The notes under the pieces are model-generated. The model made no database searches. It worked only from the letters and a program-made list of their open reading frames with translations, and had not been told where the DNA came from. Of a stretch of 48,027 bases of DNA, positions 25,745 through 33,021 are shown one piece after another. Within the stretch, counting starts at the first letter, position 1, and each line of letters begins with the position of its first letter. The stretch is from contig DIUD01000020.1 in assembly GCA_002428225.1 (NCBI GenBank), forward strand, positions 1 to 48,027, read 5' to 3'. Position numbers and translations under genes: made by a program. Origin of the DNA: Roseovarius sp. UBA6167. Lineage in GTDB: Bacteria > Pseudomonadota > Alphaproteobacteria > Rhodobacterales > Rhodobacteraceae.

Positions 25745-25887
25745 GGCGGCACCTTTCGGGGCTGGGTCTGAGTCGCGTTCTACTATATCTTGCGGGCAGG
25801 CCCGTCGCCAAGCCGATATCGAGTGCGTTCGCGCGCCGCTTTGACCCCTCGACATGCGCGGCGCGGGCGCTATTCTGCGCCGGCAGG

Positions 25888-25902
25888 ATCCCGCTGCGGG
25901 AT
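25888..25902. promoter_or_regulatory. 15-bp palindrome in the thyX/glyoxalase divergent region
   Basis: ATCCCGC-T-GCGGGAT is a perfect dyad 38 bases before the glyoxalase start and about 140 before thyX. Its size and place suit an operator for a dimeric repressor. No regulator can be assigned; the MarR gene 0.5 kb away is one candidate. Confidence 0.4.
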
Positions 25903-25940
25903 ACCGAGACGATATCGACCCTGCACCAAAGGAGAAACGC

Positions 25941-26369
25941 ATGAAAATCCGCTATCTGCATACCATGGTCCGGGTGAAGGATCTCGACGTAACGATGCGG
26001 TTCTTTTCCCTGCTGGGGCTCAAGGAGACGCGGCGCTGGGACAACGAGGCGGGCCGCTTCACCCTTGTCTTCATGGCCCCCGAGGGGCAGGAGGAGTGCC
26101 CGGTGGAACTGACCTGGAACTGGGACGGGGACGAGGGCTTGCCGTCTGACAGCCGCCATTTCGGCCACCTTGCCTACGAGGTTGAAGACATTTATGAAAT
26201 GTGCCGCCATTTGCAGGAGAACGGCGTGACCATCAACCGCCCGCCGCGCGACGGGCGCATGGCCTTCGTGCGCAGCCCCGACAATATCTCGGTGGAACTG
26301 TTGCAGGCCGGCGAGGCGCTTGCGCCGCAGGAGCCGTGGCTGGGCATGGAGAACGTGGGCCACTGGTGA
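25941..26369 (+). CDS. gloA: Lactoylglutathione lyase (glyoxalase I), VOC family
   Basis: Isomerises the glutathione-methylglyoxal hemithioacetal to S-lactoylglutathione. Both beta-alpha-beta-beta-beta modules of the vicinal oxygen chelate fold are present in 142 residues. Metal ligands occur at the expected places: His7 (RYLHTMVRV), Glu56 (VELTWNWD), His76 (FGHLAYEVED) and Glu119 (ISVELLQ). The absence of the longer loops suggests a Ni2+/Co2+-type short bacterial enzyme. A strong AAAGGAGAAACGC precedes the ATG. It converges on the MarR gene with nine bases between stops. Confidence 0.92.
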   Translation: MKIRYLHTMVRVKDLDVTMRFFSLLGLKETRRWDNEAGRFTLVFMAPEGQEECPVELTWNWDGDEGLPSDSRHFGHLAYEVEDIYEMCRHLQENGVTINRPPRDGRMAFVRSPDNISVELLQAGEALAPQEPWLGMENVGHW

Positions 26370-26378
26370 ACGGGGGCC

Positions 26379-26879
26379 TCAGTAGATATACCGAATCTGG
26401 TCGGTCCAGTAACGCTCGACCCGGCGCAGCGCGCGGGTGACCTGATCGAGTCCGTCTGGCCCGAGCACGCCGCGCCCTTCAAGCCCCTCGGCGTGGCGCT
26501 CGAAAAGCGCGGCGACCACATCGCGGATGCCGCGCCCCTTTTCGGTCAGGCGCACGCGCACGGCGCGCCGGTCCACCTCGCATCGCTGGTGGTGCATATA
26601 GCCCATTTCAACCAGTTTCTTGAGGTTGTAGCTCACGTTGCTGCCCTGATAATAGCCGCGCGATTTCAATTCGCCCGCAGTCACCTCGTTCTCGCCGATG
26701 TTGAACAGCAAGAGCGCCTGGACGGCATTGATCTCGATGACACCGACGCGCTCGAACTCGTCCTTGATCACGTCGAGCAGCAGCCGGTGCAGCCGTTCCA
26801 CCAGCGCGAGCGCCTCAAGATAGCCGGTGATGAAGGCGGCCCGCGAGGGGGGCGCGCCGTGGGGCTTCTGAAAGCTCAT
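26379..26879 (-). CDS. MarR-family winged-helix regulator (LdtR-like)
   Basis: A 166-residue regulator. Residues about 45-135 form a winged helix with VIEINAVQALLLFNIG, the recognition helix near YYQGSNVSYNLKKLVEMGYM, and a wing with RCEVDRRAVRVRLTEKG. This form is widespread in alphaproteobacteria and resembles LdtR of Liberibacter/Rhizobium, where it controls an L,D-transpeptidase and stress genes. No L,D-transpeptidase gene is adjacent. A short inverted repeat lies about 45 bases upstream of its start, suggesting autoregulation. The ligand is unknown. Confidence 0.85.
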   Translation of the reverse strand: MSFQKPHGAPPSRAAFITGYLEALALVERLHRLLLDVIKDEFERVGVIEINAVQALLLFNIGENEVTAGELKSRGYYQGSNVSYNLKKLVEMGYMHHQRCEVDRRAVRVRLTEKGRGIRDVVAALFERHAEGLEGRGVLGPDGLDQVTRALRRVERYWTDQIRYIY

Positions 26880-26922
26880 CCAAATCTCCCTTGCGATGGG
26901 TCCGCGAGAGAGATTGTGACAA

Positions 26923-26940
26923 AACCGCCAATAATCGGTT
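26923..26940. promoter_or_regulatory. Inverted repeat upstream of the MarR gene
   Basis: AACCG (26923-26927) and CGGTT (26936-26940) are separated by eight bases in an AT-rich stretch in front of the MarR gene. The layout suits autoregulatory binding of a MarR dimer. The short arms make it tentative. Confidence 0.35.
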
Positions 26941-26970
26941 AAATTTCACGGCAGATGCCTAAAATCCGCG

Positions 26971-27282
26971 CTATTTCTCCGCCAGAACGAGCCGCGCGAT
27001 ATCGTCCACCAGGGCGGCAAAGCGGTCGGGCGCGGCCCCCTGGCCTGTCACCCATTGGTAAAGGTCGTGATCGTTCTCGGACAGGAACGCATCGAACAAC
27101 GCAAGCGCGGGGCCGTCCATCGCGCCGAGCCGCGCCCCGGCGTAGCGGCCGAGAATGATGTCCATCTCCTTGATTCCCCGCCGGTTCGCGCGCATTGTCA
27201 GGCGGCGCAGGCGGTGCTCGCGGGGCTCTTTACCCATCGGATTGGCGCCGGGGGCGAAGCGGTGCCCGCTGGTGTCGGTCAT
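26971..27282 (-). CDS. sdhE: Succinate dehydrogenase flavinylation factor SdhE
   Basis: Small soluble protein that promotes covalent FAD attachment to SdhA. The defining RGxxE motif is present as RANRRGIKEMD (residues 31-41), in a helical protein with DAFLSENDHDLYQWVTG downstream, typical of the DUF339/SdhE fold. At 103 residues it is slightly extended at the N-terminus. The ATG at 27282 has AAAGGA upstream and is preferred over an internal Met at 27237. It is divergent from aspC across 86 bases and upstream of the MarR gene. sdh structural genes are not in the window. Confidence 0.93.
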   Translation of the reverse strand: MTDTSGHRFAPGANPMGKEPREHRLRRLTMRANRRGIKEMDIILGRYAGARLGAMDGPALALFDAFLSENDHDLYQWVTGQGAAPDRFAALVDDIARLVLAEK

Positions 27283-27368
27283 TGCGTTTCCTTTCCGGCG
27301 ATCGTGCTTGATCGCGCTTCGGGCGCACCCTAAGAGATCCGGCAGATGAATTCAAACCGGAGCCGACC

Positions 27369-28580
27369 ATGATCCGCCTCTCCGCGACGCTTGCCCGCGT
27401 CAAGCCCTCGCCGACCATCGCCGTTACCACCAAGGCGCAGGAACTCGAGGCGGCGGGCCGCGACGTGATCGGCCTCGGCGCGGGAGAGCCGGATTTTCCC
27501 ACGCCCGCGCATATCCGCGCGGCGGGGATCCGCGCCATCGAAGAGGGCAAGACCAGATACACCGCCGTCGATGGCATCGCTGAGCTGAAAGCCGCGATCT
27601 GCGCGAAATTCAGCCGCGACAACGGGTTGGCGTATGAACCGGCGCAAGTGAGCGTGGCCTCGGGCGGCAAGCAGATCCTCTATAACGCGCTGATGGCGAC
27701 GCTCGATCCGGGCGACGAGGTAATCATTCCGGCCCCCTACTGGGTGAGTTATCCCGACATGGTGCTGCTCGCGGGCGGCGAGCCGGTGATCGTCGAGGCG
27801 GGGATCGAGACCGCCTTCAAGCTGAGCGCGCAGGCGCTCGAGGCGGCGATTACGCCGAAAACGCGCTGGTTCATCTTCAACTCGCCGTCGAACCCGACCG
27901 GGGCGGGATATTCCCGCGCGGAACTCAAGGCGCTCACGGATGTGCTGATGCGCCACCCGCATGTCATGGTGATGAGCGACGACATGTATGAACACCTCGC
28001 CTATGACGATTTCACCTTCTGCACCCCCGCCGAGGTCGAGCCGGGACTGTATGACCGCACCCTGACCTGCAACGGGGTGTCCAAGGCCTATTGCATGACC
28101 GGCTGGCGGATCGGCTACGCGGCGGGGCCGAAGGACCTGATCGCGGCGATGCGCAAGATCCAGTCGCAGAGCACGTCGAACCCCTGCACCATCAGCCAAT
28201 GGGCGGCGGTCGAGGCGCTCAACGGCAGCCATGACTTCATCGCCGCGAACAACGCCGCCTTCGTGCGCCGCCGCAACCTGGTGGTGGAACGGCTGGATGC
28301 CATCCCCGGCATTGCCTGCCCGCGCCCCGAAGGCGCGTTCTATGTCTATCCCTCCATCGCGGGGCTGATCGGCAAGGTCAGCGCGGGCGGCGCGCGAATC
28401 GCGACGGACGAGGATTTCGCCACGGCCCTGCTGGAGGAGACGGGCGTGGCGGTGGTGTTTGGCGCGGCCTTCGGGCTTTCGCCGCATTTCCGCATCAGCT
28501 ACGCGACCTCGGATGAGGCACTCGACGAGGCCTGCATGCGGATCGGGAGGTTCTGCGCGGGGCTGCTCAAGGACGGCTGA
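27369..28580 (+). CDS. aspC: Aspartate aminotransferase (class I, subgroup Ib)
   Basis: PLP enzyme exchanging the amino group between aspartate and 2-oxoglutarate. The N-terminal RVKPSPTIAVTTKA and LGAGEPDFPTP are typical of the Rhizobium/Thermus-like Ib group, some members of which also act on prephenate. NSPSNPTGAG lies at about 171-180, the PLP lysine is Lys239 in GVSKAYCMTGWRIGY, and a substrate-binding arginine sits in FRISYATS. At 403 residues it is full length. The 3' end overlaps the convergent glyoxylate aminotransferase gene by 14 bases. Confidence 0.94.
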   Translation: MIRLSATLARVKPSPTIAVTTKAQELEAAGRDVIGLGAGEPDFPTPAHIRAAGIRAIEEGKTRYTAVDGIAELKAAICAKFSRDNGLAYEPAQVSVASGGKQILYNALMATLDPGDEVIIPAPYWVSYPDMVLLAGGEPVIVEAGIETAFKLSAQALEAAITPKTRWFIFNSPSNPTGAGYSRAELKALTDVLMRHPHVMVMSDDMYEHLAYDDFTFCTPAEVEPGLYDRTLTCNGVSKAYCMTGWRIGYAAGPKDLIAAMRKIQSQSTSNPCTISQWAAVEALNGSHDFIAANNAAFVRRRNLVVERLDAIPGIACPRPEGAFYVYPSIAGLIGKVSAGGARIATDEDFATALLEETGVAVVFGAAFGLSPHFRISYATSDEALDEACMRIGRFCAGLLKDG

Positions 28581-29781
28581 CGCCGCCGCCGCGCGCGATC
28601 ATCTCTGCCGCGCGCGACAGCCCGCCGGATCCGTGCGCAATGCCGAGCGCCACCAGCCCCGCCTCGATGGCGCCGAGCGCGCCGAGGATCATATGCGCGT
28701 TGACATGCCCCATATGGCCGATGCGAAAGAACCCGTGCCAGGCCGGATCGCCCGGCTCGGCCATGCCAAGCCCGATGCCGAGGGTCACGCCCGCATTGTC
28801 CTGCACCCATTGCCGCAGCGCCGAGCCATGCGGCGCGCCGATCCGAAGCGCGGTGACGGCGTGGCTGCGATGGCTCCGGTCCGCGATGTTCATCTCCAGC
28901 GGGCCGGCCGCGCCCCAGGTCTCGCAGGCCGCCCAGATCGCGCGGGCGAGGATCTCGTGGCGGTCCCAGATTGCCTCGATCCCCTCCACCTTGATCAGGT
29001 CGAGCGCGGCGCGCAGCCCGTAGAGGTGATGGGTGGGCGCGGTGCCGCCGAAATACTGGTAGAACATTTCCGGCTCGGCGCGATGTGTCCAGTCCCAGTA
29101 GCGCGGAACCCGGCCGATGCGCTTGCGCGCCTCCGCTGCCCGGTCCGAGAACCACACAAAGCCGAGGCCGGGGGGCACCATCAGGCCCTTCTGGCTGGCG
29201 GCGATGGTGACATCGACGCCCCATGCGTCCATCTCGAACCGGTCGCAGGCCAGCGACGCGATGCAATCGACCATCAAGAGCGCGGGATGGCCTGTTGCAT
29301 CAAGAACGTCGCGCAGACCATTGATATCGTTGCGAACAGATGTAGATGTATCCACATGCGTGGCCAGCACGGCGCGGATCGCGTGCCCCGTGTCGGCGCG
29401 CAGGGCGGCCTCGACGTGGGACAGGTCCATGGCTTCGCGCTTGCCGAAATCGAGCATCTCGACCTCGAGGCCCCGACCATACGCCACATCGGCCCAGCCA
29501 TGGCCGAAACGGCCCGTGGCAGGCACCAGGACCCGCTCGCCGGGGGCTACGGTGTTGGCAAGGGCGGCTTCCCATGTGCCGTGACCGTTGCAGATATAGA
29601 TCGCCACGCGGCCCGCCGTGCGCGCCACCGCGCGCAGGTCGGGGATGAGGCCCGCCGTCATCTCGATCAATTCGCCCTCGTAGATATTGGGGGCAGAGCG
29701 GTGCATGGCGCGCAGCACCTCCTCGGGTATGACCGAGGGTCCGGGGATGGCAAGATAGGCGCGGCCGCTGGCAAGGCTCAT
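28567..29781 (-). CDS. Serine/alanine--glyoxylate-type aminotransferase (class V)
   Basis: PLP-dependent class V aminotransferase. The family start AIPGPSVIPEEVLRAM is clear, CNGHGTWEAALAN is the cofactor phosphate region, VDCIASLACD carries the PLP-ring aspartate, and the PLP lysine is Lys198 in AASQKGLMVPPGLGFV. At 404 residues it matches serine-glyoxylate and alanine-glyoxylate transaminases. No serine-cycle genes are nearby, so a photorespiration-like or general glyoxylate detoxifying role is inferred; the amino donor is not determinable. It converges on aspC with a 14-base overlap and follows rlmE with a 75-base gap that contains a 7-bp inverted repeat (29809-29836). Confidence 0.88.
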   Translation of the reverse strand: MSLASGRAYLAIPGPSVIPEEVLRAMHRSAPNIYEGELIEMTAGLIPDLRAVARTAGRVAIYICNGHGTWEAALANTVAPGERVLVPATGRFGHGWADVAYGRGLEVEMLDFGKREAMDLSHVEAALRADTGHAIRAVLATHVDTSTSVRNDINGLRDVLDATGHPALLMVDCIASLACDRFEMDAWGVDVTIAASQKGLMVPPGLGFVWFSDRAAEARKRIGRVPRYWDWTHRAEPEMFYQYFGGTAPTHHLYGLRAALDLIKVEGIEAIWDRHEILARAIWAACETWGAAGPLEMNIADRSHRSHAVTALRIGAPHGSALRQWVQDNAGVTLGIGLGMAEPGDPAWHGFFRIGHMGHVNAHMILGALGAIEAGLVALGIAHGSGGLSRAAEMIARGGGVSRP

Positions 29782-29856
29782 GGGTCGTCTCCGGGCGGGT
29801 GATCCGGGCGCGACCTTACGCCGGTTTCCGGTCGCGTCAACGGGCGCGCGCGCGGC

Positions 29857-30573
29857 TCAGCCGCGAAAGCCGGTGGCGACCACGAATTTCTCGGAGCTGT
29901 CGGCGCGCGAGGCGGGCGGCTTGACGTTGGCGACCTTGTCGAAGCGCAGCTTGAGAAGTTTCTGCAACTCGCCCTCGGCCCCGCCGGCGAGCACCTTGGA
30001 GACGAACGTGCCGCCCTCTTCGAGCACGTCGAAGGCGAAACAGGCCGCCGCCTCGCACAGCGCGATGATGCGCAAATGGTCGGTCTGCTTGTGCCCCGAG
30101 GAAGCGGCGGCCATGTCGGACATGACCACGTCCGCCTTGCCCCCGAGCCACGCCTTCACCGTCTCGTCGGCGTCGTCCGCCATGAAATCGAGCTGGTGGA
30201 TTTCCGCTCCTGCGACGGGCTCCACCTCTTGCAGGTCGATGCCCAGAACGAAGCCCTGTTTCTTGCCCGGCCCCTGTCCGAGCGCGTTGACGCGCGGCAC
30301 CGCCACCTGCAACCAGCCGCCCGGCGCGCAGCCCAGATCGACCACCCGAGCGCCGGGCACCAGAAAGCGGAACCTGTCGTCGAGCTCCATGATCTTGTAG
30401 GCGGCGCGGCCACGATAGCCCTCGGCCTGCGCGCGCTTGACATAAGGATCGTTCAACTGCCGTTGCAGCCAGCGCGTCGAGGAGGAGCGCCGCCCGCGCG
30501 CCGTCTTGACCTTGACCGTCAGATCGCGCAGCCCGCGGCCCGAGGTGTTCTTGCCGTCCGGTCCCCTGGCCAT
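29857..30573 (-). CDS. rlmE: 23S rRNA (uridine-2552-2'-O)-methyltransferase RlmE
   Basis: SAM-dependent FtsJ/RrmJ methyltransferase acting on the 50S subunit A-loop. The SAM site is VVDLGCAPGGWLQVA. The catalytic K-D-K-E set is visible: Lys in AAYKIMELDD, Asp in VMSDMAAASSGHK, Lys in FVSKVLAGG, Glu in DSSEKFVVATG. At 238 residues it has the alphaproteobacterial N-terminal basic extension. The start codon overlaps the stop of the Ppx/GppA gene by one base (TGATG on the minus strand), so it is likely translated by coupling from that gene. Confidence 0.95.
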   Translation of the reverse strand: MARGPDGKNTSGRGLRDLTVKVKTARGRRSSSTRWLQRQLNDPYVKRAQAEGYRGRAAYKIMELDDRFRFLVPGARVVDLGCAPGGWLQVAVPRVNALGQGPGKKQGFVLGIDLQEVEPVAGAEIHQLDFMADDADETVKAWLGGKADVVMSDMAAASSGHKQTDHLRIIALCEAAACFAFDVLEEGGTFVSKVLAGGAEGELQKLLKLRFDKVANVKPPASRADSSEKFVVATGFRG

Positions 30574-31685
30574 CACGCCTCCTCCTCCTCGCTGAGCACG
30601 CCATCGGCGGCCATCTGTGCATAAAGCATCCCCTCGCGCAGGCCGCGATCCGCGACCGAGAGCCGGTCCGTGGGCCAGCAGCGCAACAGCGCCTGAAGGA
30701 TCGCCGCGCCCGACATGATCAGCGCCTGCCGGTCCTGCCCGATGCGCGGATCGCGCCGTCGCCCGGCTGGGCCGAGCGCGAGGTAGCCCCGGATAACGCG
30801 GTCGATCTCGTCGCCGGTCATGGTCATCCCGTCAACCTTGTTGCGGTCATACCGCTTGAGGCCCAGATGGCTGGCCGCCACCGTGGTGACGGTGCCCGAG
30901 GTGCCGACGATCTGGAATCCCTTGCGCGACGGCTCGTTCTTGTAGGGGGCAAATTCGGCGAGGTTCTCCTCGAAAAACCAGCTCATGAGCGCAAAGCGCG
31001 CGGTGTCGTCCTCGACATCGCGGAATTGCTCGCGCAGCGTGGCAACGCCAAGCGGCACGCTGATCCAGTCCACCACCTTTGCCGCCGATCCCTCGGTCGC
31101 CGCATGAAACCCCAGATGCATCCGCATGATGGAGCGGGCGCGCTCCGGTGGCGGAACCTCGTGCAGGTCGATCCAGACAAGCTCGGTCGAGCCGCCGCCG
31201 ATATCGACCACGAGCAACTGTTCCGTGCCGGGGCTGACCAGCGGCGCGCAGGAGACGACGGCCAGCCGCGCCTCTTCCTCGGGCGCGATGATGTCGAAGC
31301 GAAGCCCGGTCTCGCGCTCGACCCGCGCCATGAATTCGCTTCCGTTGACGGCGCGGCGGCAGGCCTCGGTTGCGACCAGCCGCATCCGCGTCACCTGGTG
31401 GCGGCGCAATTTCTGATGGCAGACCCGAAGCGCCTGCATCGTGCGGTAGATGGCGGCACGCGACAGGCGGCCGGACCGCTCCAGCCCGGCGCCAAGCTGA
31501 ACCGATTTCGAGAAACTGTCCACCACATGAAACTGACTGCCCTCGGGACGGGCAATCAACATGCGGCAGCTATTGGTTCCAAGATCGAGCGCCGCGTAAA
31601 GCGACCGTCGATCCGGGAGGCTCGGCGCGGGGCTCTCGACCGGCTTCGGGATAGCGCCCGCACCATTCGGACGCTTGGGCGTCAT
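30573..31685 (-). CDS. Ppx/GppA family exopolyphosphatase or pppGpp phosphohydrolase
   Basis: Actin-fold phosphatase acting on polyphosphate or on the stringent alarmone pppGpp. ALDLGTNSCRMLIA and VVDIGGGSTELVW are the two nucleotide/phosphate loops, and IVGTSGTVTTVAAS is the third glycine-rich motif. At 370 residues it has only the core domains and lacks the HD-type C-terminal extension of full Ppx enzymes. The ATG at 31685 has GGAGGG upstream. It is coupled to rlmE by a one-base stop/start overlap, a pairing often seen in Rhodobacterales. Which substrate it uses cannot be decided from sequence. Confidence 0.92.
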   Translation of the reverse strand: MTPKRPNGAGAIPKPVESPAPSLPDRRSLYAALDLGTNSCRMLIARPEGSQFHVVDSFSKSVQLGAGLERSGRLSRAAIYRTMQALRVCHQKLRRHQVTRMRLVATEACRRAVNGSEFMARVERETGLRFDIIAPEEEARLAVVSCAPLVSPGTEQLLVVDIGGGSTELVWIDLHEVPPPERARSIMRMHLGFHAATEGSAAKVVDWISVPLGVATLREQFRDVEDDTARFALMSWFFEENLAEFAPYKNEPSRKGFQIVGTSGTVTTVAASHLGLKRYDRNKVDGMTMTGDEIDRVIRGYLALGPAGRRRDPRIGQDRQALIMSGAAILQALLRCWPTDRLSVADRGLREGMLYAQMAADGVLSEEEEA

Positions 31686-31871
31686 GACGTCACGCCCTCC
31701 ATTACAAGTTGCGACAAACGTAGAGCCACAAGCCCCGCCGCGCAAGGGCCGAGCGCGCGCCTCAGCCGGGTTTGGCGGCCGGCTCGCGGCGGCGCCCGGT
31801 TCGGGGCCGGAAATGGGGGTCGATCGGGTCTTGCACGGCGTCCCTTCGTCCGGCGGTGTCGTGTTGCCGGC

Positions 31872-32771
31872 TCAGAAGGACGCTTTGCGCCCCGTTGGCA
31901 AGGGCAGGCGGATTTCCGGCAGGAGCCGCGACCAGCGCGGGGCGGTGCGCTCGGGCAGGGCGGCGCGAAGCCGCGCCAGCGACAGGCGGCCCGGGTCTCG
32001 CAGAAGGGCCGCGTAGAAATCGAGCGCGCCCGGCCTTGTATAGGGCGACCAGTGGCAGACACGCGCGGCGGGGGGCGCGATGGCGAATCCCGCGCACGCC
32101 AACACGTCGAGCGTGTCGGGATCGTCGAGTTGCAGGGTAAGGACATTCGCCCCGATAGGCAGCCCGAGGCCAAGGCTGCGGTCGCCGCGCGCGGGCGGTG
32201 CGACGAGACATTCGAGCAGAAAATCGTACAGGTCGTTCTCGCGCGTGGTGACGTTGATGATTTCGGCCGCGCGCCCGGCGGGTGTGGCCAGCGCGCGCGC
32301 GGCGTGGTGGCCAAACTCGGCCCCCGCCAGCAGGATCACGCGGTCGAGCGCGCCCGCCTCCAGACGGGCGAACGCCGAGAGCACCACGCGCGCGCCGAAG
32401 GAATGGGCGATGGCGTGGATCGGGCGCCCGGGCGCGGCCGCGCGCAAGGCGTCGATCGTGGCGGCAAGGGCCGCGCCCGCGCGGGCGGCCTCTCGATATG
32501 CCCGCCAGAGCGAGCCGCGCGCGTTCCAGCCAAAGCCCACGGCAAGACCTTCGTCGGGGCGCGTGCCGTCAAAGCCAAGGCCGCGCGGCCAGGAGACCAC
32601 CTTGTAGCAGTCGCGCTCGGGAGTGAGCGAAAAGATATGGCGATGGGGACATTCGCGGGCATGGCCGGGGGCGTATTTGAACCCGTGCACCATGACTATG
32701 ACCGGCCCGGACCCGGTGCCGGGCAATTCTGCGGGCAGATCGTCCCCGGCAGTCATGTGAATGAGCGACAT
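31872..32771 (-). CDS. Alpha/beta hydrolase of unknown substrate
   Basis: A 299-residue alpha/beta hydrolase without signal peptide. The oxyanion segment is VIVMVHGFKYAPG (about residues 24-36) and the nucleophile elbow is IAHSFGARVVLSA with Ser124 in an A-H-S-F-G context. This resembles the DUF900-like hydrolase group. A probable acid and a terminal histidine exist in the C-terminal half but cannot be placed surely. It is transcribed away from metZ; 186 bases without recognisable content separate its stop from the Ppx/GppA gene start. An esterase or lipase activity is plausible. Confidence 0.75.
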   Translation of the reverse strand: MSLIHMTAGDDLPAELPGTGSGPVIVMVHGFKYAPGHARECPHRHIFSLTPERDCYKVVSWPRGLGFDGTRPDEGLAVGFGWNARGSLWRAYREAARAGAALAATIDALRAAAPGRPIHAIAHSFGARVVLSAFARLEAGALDRVILLAGAEFGHHAARALATPAGRAAEIINVTTRENDLYDFLLECLVAPPARGDRSLGLGLPIGANVLTLQLDDPDTLDVLACAGFAIAPPAARVCHWSPYTRPGALDFYAALLRDPGRLSLARLRAALPERTAPRWSRLLPEIRLPLPTGRKASF

Positions 32772-32859
32772 GTCCCGGCCCCTACAGCATCTTGTGGCAA
32801 GGGATTAGGCGCGCCATATGTCGGTGCCGCGACGATCGGGTTAAACTACGGTGACAGAG

Positions 32860-32888
32860 TTGACGTAGCCCCGGCCTGCGGCTAAAGC
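32860..32888 (+). promoter_or_regulatory. Predicted sigma-70 promoter of metZ
   Basis: TTGACG (32860-32865) and TAAAGC (32883-32888) are separated by 17 bases. Initiation about seven bases on, near 32895, would start the RNA exactly at the SAM-II aptamer, which supports this promoter call. The -10 match is moderate. Confidence 0.6.
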
Positions 32889-32892
32889 GCAA

Positions 32893-32945
32893 CATGTGGC
32901 GATTTGTTACCGGATTGCGGGCCACGTTAAACATCCCGCTAAAGA
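32893..32945 (+). ncRNA. SAM-II riboswitch aptamer upstream of metZ
   Basis: The sequence matches the SAM-II consensus as I recall it. P1 is GTGGC (32896-32900) with GCCAC (32921-32925). The pseudoknot helix is GCGGG (32917-32921) with CCCGC (32935-32939). The conserved loop segments GATTTGTTACCGGATT and CGTTAAACAT lie between them, followed by TAAAGAGG. SAM-II riboswitches occur in alphaproteobacterial methionine genes including metZ, metX and metA, and turn expression off when S-adenosylmethionine is abundant. Here it lies 75 bases before metZ and is followed by an intrinsic terminator. Confidence 0.88.
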
Positions 32946-32993
32946 GGTCAGGATGAAAGCCCCCTTTCGCTTGACCGCGACGGGGGCTTTTTC
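32946..32993 (+). terminator. Expression platform: intrinsic terminator with alternative hairpin
   Basis: Terminator: AAAGCCCCC (32956-32964) pairs with GGGGGCTTT (32982-32990), followed by a T run (TTTTT at 32988-32992). An alternative hairpin can form from GGTCA (32946-32950) with TGACC (32972-32976) and GAAAG (32955-32959) with CTTTC (32964-32968). The two structures share bases and exclude each other, so the second may be an antiterminator that the SAM-bound aptamer disfavours. Confidence 0.75.
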
Positions 32994-33021
32994 AGTTGGG
33001 CCGCGCGCCCGGAGGACGGAC

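Noticed and set aside
29809..29836. CGCGACC/GGTCGCG inverted repeat between rlmE and the aminotransferase gene as a terminator.
   Set aside because: The loop is 14 bases and there is no U-run on either strand; mentioned only in the neighbouring gene entry.
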